NCBI GenBank assembly: GCA_043810345.1
Contig: JBDROF010000062.1
Span: forward strand, 1-64,000
DNA from: QYOJ01 sp043810345
Lineage (GTDB): Bacteria; Bacteroidota; Bacteroidia; Bacteroidales; FEN-979
Direction: 5' to 3'
Length of the DNA: 64,000 nt
Positions within the stretch are counted from its first letter, which is position 1. Every line of letters begins with the position of its first letter. The position numbers and the translations under genes are program-made. Under the pieces are notes generated by a model, which had not been told where the DNA came from, ran no database searches, and saw only the letters and a list, made by a program, of their open reading frames with translations. This document shows positions 35,540 to 45,899 of the stretch, in pieces.

Positions 35540-35565
35540 AAAAGACCCTTGAATAAGGGTCCTTT
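35540..35565 (-). terminator. Rho-independent terminator of the outer-membrane operon
   Basis: On the minus strand GACCCTT-ATTC-AAGGGTC (35544-35561) makes a 7-bp stem followed by TTTT, with flanking A and T runs extending the pairing. It lies 48 bp after the PorV-like stop and just ahead of the greA promoter. Confidence 0.65.
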
Positions 35566-35612
35566 TGTGCTATGTAAAGATAGGTAAAGAAAACCTAAAC
35601 TACAGTAGTGTG

Positions 35613-36689
35613 TTAAAAATTAAGTGTTAAACCTACGTTATGAACACCTCCGAACGGATTGGTCGACCGGTAGGAGTAATCGATGCCAATTCCTGTTTCC
35701 TTCTCTTTGTTGAAGGGAACCGATACGGTAAATCCGGCAGTAATACCGGTAAATACAGAACCCCTGTCGGCCACATTCGACTCAAAGATCCCTTGCTGAT
35801 AGGTATAAGCAGCCCTGATAGAGAGGTAATACTTGAGTGCGTATTCGAGACCCAGGATGAACTGGTCTTTCGTAAACGAGTTGGAATTGAAGTTCCCGGC
35901 CAGGGTGATGCGATTCATCTCACCGATCAGGAAATCGTAGGATGCTCCGATCCTGAGGGTGGCAGGCAGCTCAAATTTCTCCGAACGTTGCGACACGGTA
36001 AAGAGGTCATTATCATTTCCATGTCCTGGAATGATGCCACGAAAAGAGAGTCCGTCACCGGTAAACCGCATAGGTGTTCCTACGTTTTTCAACGCAACTC
36101 CGAATTTGATCTGGTCCCGTTCACCGGTTACATACTGTACCCCGGCGTCAATTGCAATCCCCAGTGCACTGGCATCGGAAATCGACTCAGAAATGATCTT
36201 GAAATTGATACCACCGTAAATGCTGTTGGAGAATGCTTTTGCATATCCAAGGTTGATGTTCATATAAGCCGGTTTAAAGGTTCCCAGGCCTCCTTCAGGG
36301 GAATTGGTTGTAGTGATTTCAATCTCCCCGAAGTTCATCGACATCACAGCTGCGGTGAGTACTCCTTTGTTTTCGCCCAGCTTCTGGCTTAATCCGAAAG
36401 AGTATATATTAATACCAGAACCCTGCAGCCAGTTGGTGTAGGAGAAGATGATCTCGGTTCCCGTCGTAAATGCGGTACCGGCGATGTTGGTAAAAAGAGC
36501 TTCCAGCCCGTATGTACATGAGGTTCCCACGCCTCCCCAGCCAGAACTTTTCGCCCAGGGGTTGATAAGCAACTCCGATGCTCCTGCCTGACCTGAACGG
36601 TCTTTGTTCCCGGCTGTGACCTGGTCAACAGGATACACGATCAAAACTACCAGGAAAAAGGCCAGTAAAATGCTATATATGTTCTTCAT
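35613..36689 (-). CDS. PorV/PorQ-family outer-membrane protein
   Basis: 358 residues. Signal peptide (1-26), then the family opening (AGASELLINPWAKSSGWGGV...) and barrel strands ending in VGLTLNF with the terminal aromatic residue of outer-membrane proteins. PorV-type proteins work with T9SS, moving or shuttling cargo at the outer membrane. This paralogue lies in an operon with a 1,400-residue secreted protein and a TonB-dependent receptor, so it may serve that set. A terminator follows. Confidence 0.8.
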   Translation of the reverse strand: MKNIYSILLAFFLVVLIVYPVDQVTAGNKDRSGQAGASELLINPWAKSSGWGGVGTSCTYGLEALFTNIAGTAFTTGTEIIFSYTNWLQGSGINIYSFGLSQKLGENKGVLTAAVMSMNFGEIEITTTNSPEGGLGTFKPAYMNINLGYAKAFSNSIYGGINFKIISESISDASALGIAIDAGVQYVTGERDQIKFGVALKNVGTPMRFTGDGLSFRGIIPGHGNDNDLFTVSQRSEKFELPATLRIGASYDFLIGEMNRITLAGNFNSNSFTKDQFILGLEYALKYYLSIRAAYTYQQGIFESNVADRGSVFTGITAGFTVSVPFNKEKETGIGIDYSYRSTNPFGGVHNVGLTLNF

Positions 36690-36732
36690 GATGCTGTATT
36701 TTTATTGTTGAAACATGTTATAATCATATACA

Positions 36733-39700
36733 TTATAGTGAGTTCAGGTCAACAGGTCGTAGAATTCCGAACCATTTGAGGGTTCGTTCACCAAGCCCTT
36801 CAGCTTTCACATGGATCAGGTAGACTCCTCCGGCGATCGGAATCCCGGCAAAATTCTTGAGATCCCAGTCGATAGAGGTTTTCGCATCGGTATTTAATCC
36901 AGCGGTTGAGGTTCTTGGCAGCGGAATTCCTGATTTGTCAACGTTAAACTGACGAATCATGGTACCGCTGAGGTCATAGATGGTGACAGTACACCTTGTG
37001 GGGAGGTTCACAATCTTGATCCGGTTATCAAGCTGGTTCCTTTCATAATCATCATAAGCGAAATAAGGATTAGGTACCACATTGATCAGATCAAGATCAT
37101 TCTCCATTTTGGCGGTGTAGTTCTTGGCTGTGGCGATCGCATCGGTATTGAATGTATACATTGGCCACGCTCTGTTTTGAGCCGTGTCAACAAATTTATT
37201 GGGAATAACCTCTGAATAGTATCGCTGGTAAGGTTTAGCCACCCGCATAAGTATGGCTACCGGATCGCTGAGCCACTCTTTGCCTTCCACAGCCAGAGGC
37301 ATATTGACCCACATAGCCGAGGCATAGGCACGTGTCTTATAGATATTATCCAGTTTCTTCTGGTCCAGCACATCGAACAGCATTTGACCGGCATCGTAAG
37401 CAGGAAAGTTTAACTTGATGGTATCCCCTGCAGCGAAGAGTGTCAGGTCCCTGTGGGCCATGATGTACACATAATGCTGACCTCCGAAAACCGGTTTATA
37501 ACTCTGATCATGCATCCTGGAAGAGGGATTCCAGAGCATGTCGCGGCCATTGTCGGCAACGAGCCAGGAGTTCTCTCCAAACATGATGTTCAGCCGTTCC
37601 CCGGTCTCCAGGTTAATGGCATAGCCGGGGAACCAGCCCATGCCATATTCGGAAATGTAATTAGAATTGTACATGGAATCATTACTGATCACCCCGGTAT
37701 CTCCATCCACATTCACCGATTTCCCTTTCCGCAGGTCAAACAGGCGTGCACGACCCTGGGCGAGCAGTGAGTCGGGACACGTTTCAATAACCGGCGCCCG
37801 GGTCCAGAGTTTCTTGTCCGGTGTGATGATGATATCCACACTGGCCAGATTTTCCAGCTTATTGAATTTCTTGGAGTTGGAGCTGTAGGCAGGTCCAATT
37901 GCGAGTTGCTGGGTATACGCACAGAGTGAATAGGGTGCCCAGGTGCCTCCGGAAATTTCACCCACAAATGGATGGACGCCTGACATCACCTGGATCTGCT
38001 GGTAATTTTTATTCGGATCCCATGGATCATTGGCAGCCATATCCCAGTCGTAAAGCGAAGAGTTACCACCAGCCCTATAGGTTCCGGCCCTGATCCAGTT
38101 GACGTCAATATTGGGAGGATTATCCCAGTCGGGGACACCACCTAACCACTTATTCGCCGGATTTGCATAGATGGCTGGCGGGGCGTAGATCAGTCCATTA
38201 TCATCCGTATGTATAGCCCCAGGAAGTGTATCTCCCGGATTGGGGATCTGGGATATCTCAACCGCAATACCCAGATTCAGGAATAGCTGTTCATATGGAT
38301 AGATGGTAGTGGTATCCGATGTATAGGTAATCCCGGTCTTGGTATCCACCATCTTCCAATGACCGAATCTGATGTTCGGATTGGTGAAGGTCGGATTTTT
38401 TGGCCCGGTCACCATGGTATCGAGCGTGACAATAAAGTCGCCGGCTACTACGTTCAGGGGATCAATTACTTGCACGTTCAGTGGGCCGAAACCGGTCAGA
38501 TACTTGGCCTGGTAAGCGATCGGATAGTCCGGGCTTCCATAAGGATTGGTTGCGCTGGCAGGAGGTTTGCTGAGGATCTCCTGTGTGGTTGCCGGATCCA
38601 GGAAAAGGATTTTTCCTCCGTTCCCCTGACCCTGTATCCTGGTGATGGTAGGACCATCGCCATATTGCGAGTGCATGACATCATCCAGTGGAATGTGTGG
38701 AATAGCCGTGTAACTCTTGATATTACTGCGGCCGGAGAGGTAGGGTTCTTTTTGACCACTGGGAGTAGGATCATTCTGGTTGTAAACTTTATATTCGTTA
38801 TAGGCGTAAGCAACAGCCAGGTAGTAGTATTGCTTGTGGTTGATCAGGGTAAGATCTCCTGTAGCAAACTTGTCTTCCATTAGCTCAAAAGAGTGTGAAA
38901 CACCTGTGTTGGAGCCATCGACCATCACCTTACCCACATTCCCGTTCAGGTTTTGGTCAAAGGTCCAGTTAACGAGCTTGGTTACGTTATTCTTGATATC
39001 GCACTGGAAAACAAGGCGTGATTTGCTAAGATCATAGATATCGGCAGCGCTGACCGTGGCATCTTTCACCTGAAATATCTGGTATCCTTCAAACCGGTAA
39101 AGTGAGTCATTCCGCAGATGATGCGGCAGGGTATCCGGATTGGGAATATTGGGATCGTACTCTAAGTATCGTTCCTGGTAGTTGTTCCCTGCATCGTTTA
39201 CTTTGCGGTTGGTGATGTATATGATCAGCTTCCGGTCCATCTCCTGGATCGTGAGATCCGGTGCGTTGGGGCCATTCAGCACAGCGAAACAGTTGTCGAA
39301 CAAACTCTGACAAAGATCATCCACAATCCGTAGTTTCTCCACCGATTCAAAAGGTGTTCCGGAGATGGTCCTTGCCCATGGAATTCCCACAGTGATGTAG
39401 TTACAGGCCCCAGGTTGGAGGGTAAAGGGGCCTGCCGATTGCATAAACCTACGGTCATTTGGATTGTTTCCGGCAGTTTCTTCGGTCCAGTATTTCGGCC
39501 CGTTAGGCGGTTGTCCGTTGGTTCCCCAGTCGCAGGGATCGGAGTCTCCCGGGAACATAAAGGTACATTGTGGTCCATAACCACCAGCGCTGATATGGGC
39601 ATTCCCTCCATAAATCATCTGGGTTTGATCCTTCCAGATCCCGCGCAGGAAGAGGTAATATTCCGGTGCATAATCAGGATCCTGCATGTACCAAGGTACC

Positions 39701-41016
39701 CCGGAGCCGCTGTTGTTGTGGTATACAAACCGGCGCATTCCAAAACGCTCGTTATCCACAATTCCATCACCAAAATTCACCCCATTAATCGCCATCTGGT
39801 CGAGTGGGAATTCGCTGGTGATGATGGAGCAATCGCCGGTAAATTTCGGGTTATCCCGTTGATCCGGATCCATGTAAGGTCCCTGGAAAAAGTCGACACC
39901 TACAGCAGGTGGGTGAGTGCCATAGGCTTCAATCTGTCCGGTTCCGTCAAGTGGAAGCCCGTTATAGCAATACCCAAGTCCCCGTTTTACATCGCACCCA
40001 ATATAGTCATCCCAGGCGTACCCCAGATCCGGGTCAACCCACTGGCTAAAGAATGTGCCGGTAAGGGTATAGGTCGACCGGTTGATCACCTCGTAGCTAT
40101 AGAAAGTCATGTCGTTGATCTCATCGTTGGTGGCGAAGGAGAAGTACTGGGCGCGTACCTCCATCCCAATGGGTTCCCCTTGGGTTTCTGAGTGGTAATT
40201 CCCTTTGTCGTTATATACGCTCCACAGGGTCTTGTCTCCTTTGATGACCTGGTCGACCAGGATCCCCAGGGTATCGTCCGCTTCACCGTTCCGAAGGTGA
40301 GCTCTGGCAATCTTTTCGCCGGGTTTCAGGTTCTTCGGACAGAGCTTATTTGCCAGGTCATAATAGGGATAGTCCCCGTTGGCCGGGTCGTATGTGCCAT
40401 CCCCGTCCAGATCGAAAAAGGGTGCCAGGTAAAAAGCCTGTCCCCTGGCCCGGTCGCCATGTGCCGGCCACTCCAGGATAGAGCGGGGGATCTGGTAATC
40501 GGGATAGGCATCCTTGTTATCCCACCATGCGAGGAATTCCTGGACCTCGGGACGGGTCATCGGATAAAGATGGTCGTATTTGGCGCAGACATCTGCTTCG
40601 ATAGCAGCTGATCCGTCAATCGTTAAAGGGCCAGGCCAAAAGTCGTTCTTCGTATGCGCTGCAGCTGTGGAGGGACCTTGTCCGTAACGGTAAGCAGCCA
40701 GTTTCAGGTTGTTATTGACATCGATCCCCCCGATCCAGAGCGAGAAGGAGAACATCGACATTTTCCGGGAGCCTTTCGGGATCTCATATTCGGCATTCTC
40801 CAGAAACCATCCGTTCCCAAAAGAGTAAACGATGGCCCTCACGTTGTTGAGGTCAAGGTATTTGTAGGCCGAGCCAGCCTCACAACCTGCTGCTGTTTCC
40901 TTGATCGTATAAGTACTCTTCGGGCCGGCTTTCACCTTCTCCTCAGAGAACGCAGAAGGTTGAAGCACTAACAAGCCACAGAGCGAGACGAATAAGAAAC
41001 GAAGTATATTTTTCAT
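36733..41016 (-). CDS. Very large secreted surface protein in TonB/PorV operon
   Basis: 1427 residues from the ATG at 41016, where a clean signal peptide starts (MKNILRFLFVSLCGLLVL...). The open frame continues 15 codons upstream. The body has many aromatic and aspartate-rich stretches (FDLDGDGTYDPANGDYPYYD, TFYSYEVINRSTYTLTGTFF) but no named catalytic domain. The C-terminal about 95 residues resemble a FlgD/T9SS-type Ig domain (NRIKIVNLPTRCTVTIYDLS, then GGVYLIHVKAEGLGERTLKW). It probably sits at the cell surface with the neighbouring receptor. Its function is not recognised. Confidence 0.75.
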   Translation of the reverse strand: MKNILRFLFVSLCGLLVLQPSAFSEEKVKAGPKSTYTIKETAAGCEAGSAYKYLDLNNVRAIVYSFGNGWFLENAEYEIPKGSRKMSMFSFSLWIGGIDVNNNLKLAAYRYGQGPSTAAAHTKNDFWPGPLTIDGSAAIEADVCAKYDHLYPMTRPEVQEFLAWWDNKDAYPDYQIPRSILEWPAHGDRARGQAFYLAPFFDLDGDGTYDPANGDYPYYDLANKLCPKNLKPGEKIARAHLRNGEADDTLGILVDQVIKGDKTLWSVYNDKGNYHSETQGEPIGMEVRAQYFSFATNDEINDMTFYSYEVINRSTYTLTGTFFSQWVDPDLGYAWDDYIGCDVKRGLGYCYNGLPLDGTGQIEAYGTHPPAVGVDFFQGPYMDPDQRDNPKFTGDCSIITSEFPLDQMAINGVNFGDGIVDNERFGMRRFVYHNNSGSGVPWYMQDPDYAPEYYLFLRGIWKDQTQMIYGGNAHISAGGYGPQCTFMFPGDSDPCDWGTNGQPPNGPKYWTEETAGNNPNDRRFMQSAGPFTLQPGACNYITVGIPWARTISGTPFESVEKLRIVDDLCQSLFDNCFAVLNGPNAPDLTIQEMDRKLIIYITNRKVNDAGNNYQERYLEYDPNIPNPDTLPHHLRNDSLYRFEGYQIFQVKDATVSAADIYDLSKSRLVFQCDIKNNVTKLVNWTFDQNLNGNVGKVMVDGSNTGVSHSFELMEDKFATGDLTLINHKQYYYLAVAYAYNEYKVYNQNDPTPSGQKEPYLSGRSNIKSYTAIPHIPLDDVMHSQYGDGPTITRIQGQGNGGKILFLDPATTQEILSKPPASATNPYGSPDYPIAYQAKYLTGFGPLNVQVIDPLNVVAGDFIVTLDTMVTGPKNPTFTNPNIRFGHWKMVDTKTGITYTSDTTTIYPYEQLFLNLGIAVEISQIPNPGDTLPGAIHTDDNGLIYAPPAIYANPANKWLGGVPDWDNPPNIDVNWIRAGTYRAGGNSSLYDWDMAANDPWDPNKNYQQIQVMSGVHPFVGEISGGTWAPYSLCAYTQQLAIGPAYSSNSKKFNKLENLASVDIIITPDKKLWTRAPVIETCPDSLLAQGRARLFDLRKGKSVNVDGDTGVISNDSMYNSNYISEYGMGWFPGYAINLETGERLNIMFGENSWLVADNGRDMLWNPSSRMHDQSYKPVFGGQHYVYIMAHRDLTLFAAGDTIKLNFPAYDAGQMLFDVLDQKKLDNIYKTRAYASAMWVNMPLAVEGKEWLSDPVAILMRVAKPYQRYYSEVIPNKFVDTAQNRAWPMYTFNTDAIATAKNYTAKMENDLDLINVVPNPYFAYDDYERNQLDNRIKIVNLPTRCTVTIYDLSGTMIRQFNVDKSGIPLPRTSTAGLNTDAKTSIDWDLKNFAGIPIAGGVYLIHVKAEGLGERTLKWFGILRPVDLNSL

Positions 41017-41079
41017 AGTGCTGATATTTTTGAATATACTGATACTACTTGTGTTCACCATATGATTGATCCTCCCTCG

Positions 41080-44000
41080 TTAAAAATTGAACATTAAACC
41101 TAACCTGATCTGCCGGGGGGAACTAAAGTTATATGGATTTGCAATCCATACGGAATAGAGGTCCCTGTATGATTGCGAACTGACCTGCTGGTTAATCTGA
41201 TTCTGATACTCGGGAGCCGATAGGTAACCATCATCCTGTGCGCTTCCAGTGGCCGGATAGACGCCGGTTACGTTTTTGGTGTTCAACAGGTTGAGGATAG
41301 CCAGGTAGACATTGATAGTACCCCCTCTTTTCTTCTTGCCCATGGCAAAAAGGAAATCTTTATCCACACGCATGTCGATAACGAATTGCCAGGGGAGGCG
41401 GGCCCCGTTGATCGATCCTTTGATCGGCCCCATGCCTCCGTAAGGCATTATTTTGCTCGATTTGGTGTAGGGTGTCCCGGATCCGCCGGTGATGGTAAAG
41501 TTGGCTCCGAAATTCGAAAGCAATTGAACCGGGGCTTTCCCGCTCTTTTTGCGGTGGATGACCGGACCATTATAGTCTTTCCCGATACCCCAGCGGTAGT
41601 CGAGGCTGATGTTAAACTGGTGACGGCGGTCAAAACTCAGCGGATTCAGGGTTCTGAGGTTGGGCTGTTCCGACCTTATGATGGCAGATGCTGCGTTGGG
41701 GTCAGAACCGGTTCCTTCGGCAAACTGCAATGTATAGTTGAACCTTAACCGTGCATTGTTGGTCCGTCGAAGGTCGTAAGTCAGGGTAAGTCCCTTTACC
41801 GTTCCAAAGTCGATATTCGTATAGGAGTAATAGGTTCTTGGATAGGCTCCGGTCAATCGGTACTGCTGGATATCATCCCTCATCTCACGATAGAATACCG
41901 CTAGTTTCAGCGAAGATGCATTGTTGATCTTCTGCTGGAATCCCAGCTCATAGTCAATGGTTTTTGAGGGTTGGAGCGCCGGGTTACTCAGTGTTCCGGC
42001 TGCAGAAGTACGGATGAAGTAGTAGGATACGGGATCAAGGACATTCCCGCCCATCGGACGCTGGGTCAGGATATCGTAGTGAGCATAAAAGAGGGCATCG
42101 TCAGAGATCGGGAAGGAGAAGGAGATCCGTGGCATAAAATTGGTCTGTGGCTCATAATCCTTGAATACATCAGGCTGTACCGTGCTGACGGAGGGATCTA
42201 CCAGGTAAGGGGCGATCCCGTTTCCACGGTCGAGAACCTTCGGGTCAGTGATTACCGTACCTTCTGCATTATACCATTCGCTCTCGAAACGATAACCTGT
42301 GATCTCCGTAGGACTGCTAATATTATCGACATAAACCACATAGTCGCTTCCGATGTTGGCCGGATGAGAGACAGGTTGTCCGTTCAGTTCACCGACTTCT
42401 CCGACTGTTTTCGCCGCGTTGAAAAGGTAGGAATCCTTTAGTACCGGTTGGTTGGCATCAAACCTGTCGACGCGTAAACCCACGTTGAAGATCAGATCTT
42501 TGAACGCGAATTTATCCTGGATATACCCGGCAATATAGATGGGCTCATAGGCTCCGATCGGGCGTGTATGGTCTCCATTTTCATCTGTGGCCGTAAAGAA
42601 ATCTTCCCAGGCAGGTTTTGCAGTTAGTTTATTCCCCAGGTAGTCATATCCACTATACCCTACCTTAGCATCCCCGTTGTCAAGTAGCTCGTCTGCATTG
42701 AACATGTCGATGGAGAAGATCGGATCGGTGAGGGAAACAGTATGGAGTTGCTGATTGGCATCGTAATAGTTGATGGAGTTTGCATTGTAATCAAACGAGT
42801 TGATGTCGATGAAGTCCACTCCGTTGACCGGAAGCCCCAGTTTCTTACGAAGGTTTACATCGAAGTTCCTTTGCAGCAGGGATACATACTGACGGAAATA
42901 ATAGATGGAGTCCATGAATACGCCATCCCGGTAAACCAGCTGGGGATTGTAGATATCCAGTTCGGCCAACTGGGCGTTGGTCAAGCCATTCATCAGGGGC
43001 CACAGGTTGGTAGCATTGTATCCGTAATAGGAAGAACTTCTTTGTTGATACTGCAATCCAAGCTTGATTTCATGGTTCCCAAAGTCGGCAGCAAACGAAG
43101 CGTTGATGGATAGTTGGTTATTGGTTGAAATGGTAAAGCCATTGGTTCTGTTTCCCGGGCTTGACCACATGCCGTAAATTGGATCCGGCTCCATCCCGTT
43201 GATCAATCCTTTCCCTGAAATGATTTCATTCGTATTCCTGTAGTGTCCGTCGGGCTCATTGGCAAAGAAATTGTAATACTGGGAAGTCCAGGCGGCCGCT
43301 TCCGGATTGATGTCAAAAGGAGTGTATAGTACTATGGTGTCACGGAATCCATTTTGCAAGTGAGCATATTTTCCGGAAACCGAGTCGTATTCCAGTTGTG
43401 GGGTATACGCACGTATGGAATGCGTCTCAAATTTGCCGATGTAACCATATTTGAAGATGTCCTCTTTATGATCAGCATCCTCTGTTTTTCCATAGGTCCG
43501 GGTATAGTCGGCACCGATGCTATAATAGATGTTATCGACGAAGGATTTTTCTTTTTCAGGATTGCGGAACCGCTGGGTAAAACGTCCGTTCACACGCCAG
43601 GTATAACCCTGAGAGTGACTGTTGTTGGCAAAGTTTAACAACGAACCCCCATAGCTGAAGTTGTTCCGGTCATACATCTGGAAGGTCCCGCCGAATGACA
43701 TGTTGATGGTGGGGGAGATACGGAAGTCCAATTTCCCCGACATCAGCACTTCATACCGGGAGGTATTCATAGTGGTCTTAATCTTCTCCAGGTCGTTCAT
43801 GGTAAGGAATTCGCCGTTGAGAAGCACTCCTTCTCCAGAAGTATTGAGCCGCAGTGGATTGGTTTCCAGAGAACTGATCACATCATCTTTTCCTCTGTAC
43901 AATCCTGTGGCGTTTGGCGCCCCATCTTTCCGGTAAGTAAAGTCACCGGCGATGAAGAAACCCATGATGGGAACTTTTGTTTTGTTGACTGTATCTTTTT

Positions 44001-44790
44001 TGGAGAACAGTGGGCCAGTGAGATTCAATCCAAGCCGGTTATATCCGAAAGGGTCCAGGAACTGGGATGTCTGTATGTCAATCCCGGCGGAAAAGTCGCG
44101 GGAGGGTCCCCTGGTGGTCACACTGATGATTCCACCGGCAGCGTCCCCATAGCTGGCCGGTGTTCCACCCAGGATCACCTCCACCTGCTCGATGGCAGAT
44201 TGTGGGAGAGCCGCGCTTCCAATTACACGCATCCCGTCGATGTAATAGACCTCGGTGTTCGAACGGGCTCCACGAATCGAGGCGATACCCCCACTGGCAT
44301 CGGTGGTTACACCACCCACCGTGGTGGCCACAGCCGAGGCCGATTTGTTGGCCATTTTAGCGATCTCCTCCTGGGTGACAGTACCCCCAGACACCGTCTG
44401 GTCTTTCGAGATCAGAGGTACCTTGTAATCTACTACCTCTACCTCGGAAAGAGTGGTTGTTGCTTCCTCCAGTTCTATATCCTGAAAGGTGATTTTATCC
44501 GCAAAAATGATGATCCCTTTCATTATATAGTCCCGGTAACCTACATAGGTTGCTTTCAGGTCAACTTTACCAGCCGACACAGGTTTGATTTGGAAATTAC
44601 CATTGAAATCCGAGGTTGAACCACCTACCTGTACACCACCTACCTCAACCACAATGTTGGCAAAAGAAATTGGTTCCTTGGTCTGCCTGTCAACGATTTT
44701 CCCTTTGAGGGTACCGGACCCGGATTGTGAGAATACCAACACACTCGATGTCAGTATAATTCCAAAAGCTAATAGTAAATTTCTTAACAT
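41080..44790 (-). CDS. SusC-like TonB-dependent outer-membrane receptor
   Basis: 1236 residues. Signal peptide (1-21), a carboxypeptidase-regulatory-like domain (about 26-105, LKGKIVDRQTKEPISFANIV), a plug domain (GIASIRGARSNTEVYYIDGM, GDAAGGIISVTTRG) and a 22-strand barrel ending IRLGLMFNF. It imports, or holds for import, a ligand using TonB energy. No SusD lipoprotein is adjacent. Instead the large secreted protein and PorV-family protein follow. A minus-strand -7 box TAATTTTG lies at 44862-44869. Confidence 0.92.
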   Translation of the reverse strand: MLRNLLLAFGIILTSSVLVFSQSGSGTLKGKIVDRQTKEPISFANIVVEVGGVQVGGSTSDFNGNFQIKPVSAGKVDLKATYVGYRDYIMKGIIIFADKITFQDIELEEATTTLSEVEVVDYKVPLISKDQTVSGGTVTQEEIAKMANKSASAVATTVGGVTTDASGGIASIRGARSNTEVYYIDGMRVIGSAALPQSAIEQVEVILGGTPASYGDAAGGIISVTTRGPSRDFSAGIDIQTSQFLDPFGYNRLGLNLTGPLFSKKDTVNKTKVPIMGFFIAGDFTYRKDGAPNATGLYRGKDDVISSLETNPLRLNTSGEGVLLNGEFLTMNDLEKIKTTMNTSRYEVLMSGKLDFRISPTINMSFGGTFQMYDRNNFSYGGSLLNFANNSHSQGYTWRVNGRFTQRFRNPEKEKSFVDNIYYSIGADYTRTYGKTEDADHKEDIFKYGYIGKFETHSIRAYTPQLEYDSVSGKYAHLQNGFRDTIVLYTPFDINPEAAAWTSQYYNFFANEPDGHYRNTNEIISGKGLINGMEPDPIYGMWSSPGNRTNGFTISTNNQLSINASFAADFGNHEIKLGLQYQQRSSSYYGYNATNLWPLMNGLTNAQLAELDIYNPQLVYRDGVFMDSIYYFRQYVSLLQRNFDVNLRKKLGLPVNGVDFIDINSFDYNANSINYYDANQQLHTVSLTDPIFSIDMFNADELLDNGDAKVGYSGYDYLGNKLTAKPAWEDFFTATDENGDHTRPIGAYEPIYIAGYIQDKFAFKDLIFNVGLRVDRFDANQPVLKDSYLFNAAKTVGEVGELNGQPVSHPANIGSDYVVYVDNISSPTEITGYRFESEWYNAEGTVITDPKVLDRGNGIAPYLVDPSVSTVQPDVFKDYEPQTNFMPRISFSFPISDDALFYAHYDILTQRPMGGNVLDPVSYYFIRTSAAGTLSNPALQPSKTIDYELGFQQKINNASSLKLAVFYREMRDDIQQYRLTGAYPRTYYSYTNIDFGTVKGLTLTYDLRRTNNARLRFNYTLQFAEGTGSDPNAASAIIRSEQPNLRTLNPLSFDRRHQFNISLDYRWGIGKDYNGPVIHRKKSGKAPVQLLSNFGANFTITGGSGTPYTKSSKIMPYGGMGPIKGSINGARLPWQFVIDMRVDKDFLFAMGKKKRGGTINVYLAILNLLNTKNVTGVYPATGSAQDDGYLSAPEYQNQINQQVSSQSYRDLYSVWIANPYNFSSPRQIRLGLMFNF

Positions 44791-45022
44791 ACCATATGAT
44801 TTTATGTTAGAACACTGTGCTTAAAAAGGTGGTAAAGGTAATAATATTTTAATCTAAATTACAAAATTATTTAATGCTAGCAAGGAAATCCAGATCCAAT
44901 CCAAATAACCGGGAACCCTAATATACCAGCTATAAATATCAGCTGTCCAACGGTCTCTTTTTATGGACGAAATTCGGAGCCAAATTTTACTTTGCTTCTC
45001 AACTACGTTCCTCGCAATTACA

Positions 45023-45091
45023 CATTTCGCTATTTCGCTATTTCGCTATTTCGCTATTTCACTATTTCACTATTTCACTATTTCACTATTT
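45023..45091. repeat. Tandem 8-mer tract (ATTTCGCT/ATTTCACT)
   Basis: Four copies of ATTTCGCT followed by about four of ATTTCACT, overlapping the stop codon of the small gene at 45086. The unit is the reverse complement of the GAAATAGC tract at 14978-15014. The rest of the 44791-45022 gap holds only the TonB gene's -7 box. Confidence 0.92.
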
Positions 45092-45337
45092 TTTCAGAGG
45101 GGTGATCTGTCTGGCATTTCTGCGCGATTCTCTCATCCGGGCGCGGGTCTCTTTCGATTGGCTTTTATGATGGCGTTTCAGGTCCATTTCGTAAGCTTTA
45201 CGTGCTTGTTTCTCCTTCTGTTTACGTTCGCGGTCAATCCTTTTCTGACGAACAGCCGATTCGGGGAAACACGATGTGTAACTTAAGGGGAGGAGGAGGG
45301 TAAGGCAGAGAAGGGCCAGGAAGAGAATTCGTTTCAT
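45086..45337 (-). CDS. Small basic lipoprotein-like protein
   Basis: 83 residues from the ATG at 45337. A signal segment with lipobox-like sequence YTSC precedes a highly charged helix (RQKRIDRERKQKEKQARKAY) continuing to the end. No known family. The TAG stop codon lies in the tandem 8-mer tract. Real coding is supported by signal peptide and by length, but not proven. Confidence 0.55.
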   Translation of the reverse strand: MKRILFLALLCLTLLLPLSYTSCFPESAVRQKRIDRERKQKEKQARKAYEMDLKRHHKSQSKETRARMRESRRNARQITPLKK

Positions 45338-45422
45338 AGAAACTATTTTCCAGGGACCAATGTACAATTAATCCCGTACCTGTTCGTTATTTTAACGTTA
45401 TAATTCCTGAAAAAATTCACCG

Positions 45423-45848
45423 ATGAACATCCGTTACGCCTGGCTGATCCTGTTGCCCCTCCTGGCTTATTCCTCTTGCAAGAAGGAGAATCCCCAACCG
45501 GTCATTCCGGAGGTTTACGTAAATTTCTTTATCAATCCCAACTCCACCGAGTACCTGGAGCTGAATGCTCCGGGAGGATGGGTGGCTTTGACAGGTGGTT
45601 ACCGGGGAATTGTTATCTACAGGCTGACTTTGCAGGAGTTCCTGGCATATGAAAGAACCTGTCCGTGGGATCCGTGGGAGGAGGGAGCGCGAATCGAAGT
45701 GGAAGAGTCGGGAGTTACTGCTGTATGTCCGGTCTGTGGTTCAAAATATATCCTGCTTGACGGTTCCCCTTTTGAAGGACCATCCACCTACCTGCTGAAA
45801 CAATACCGGACCACTTACGACGGAAACCTCTTGTACGTATACAACTGA
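45423..45848 (+). CDS. Rieske-fold-like lipoprotein with altered metal ligands
   Basis: 141 residues. Lipobox at Cys19 (LLAYSSCKK). Residues about 60-141 follow the Rieske pattern, with a first loop ERTCPWDP (Cys80) and a second loop AVCPVCGSKYILLDGSPFEG (Cys102, Cys105), then KQYRTTYDGNLLYV. In canonical Rieske proteins the loops are CxH and CxxH. Here the histidines are replaced by Trp82 and Cys105, so a standard 2Fe-2S cluster is unlikely. Zinc or another site is possible. It is convergent with ahcY. Confidence 0.65.
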   Translation: MNIRYAWLILLPLLAYSSCKKENPQPVIPEVYVNFFINPNSTEYLELNAPGGWVALTGGYRGIVIYRLTLQEFLAYERTCPWDPWEEGARIEVEESGVTAVCPVCGSKYILLDGSPFEGPSTYLLKQYRTTYDGNLLYVYN

Positions 45849-45868
45849 CTCCGGGGCTATGACGTTGC

Positions 45869-45899
45869 TGCCAACTGCCAACTGCGAACTGCCAACTGA
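45869..45899. repeat. AACTGCC-word tract at the ahcY stop
   Basis: GCTGCCAACTGCCAACTGCG then AACTGCCAACTG abuts the ahcY stop codon at 45900. Related to TTGGCAG words at 32571 and 55632. Confidence 0.8.
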
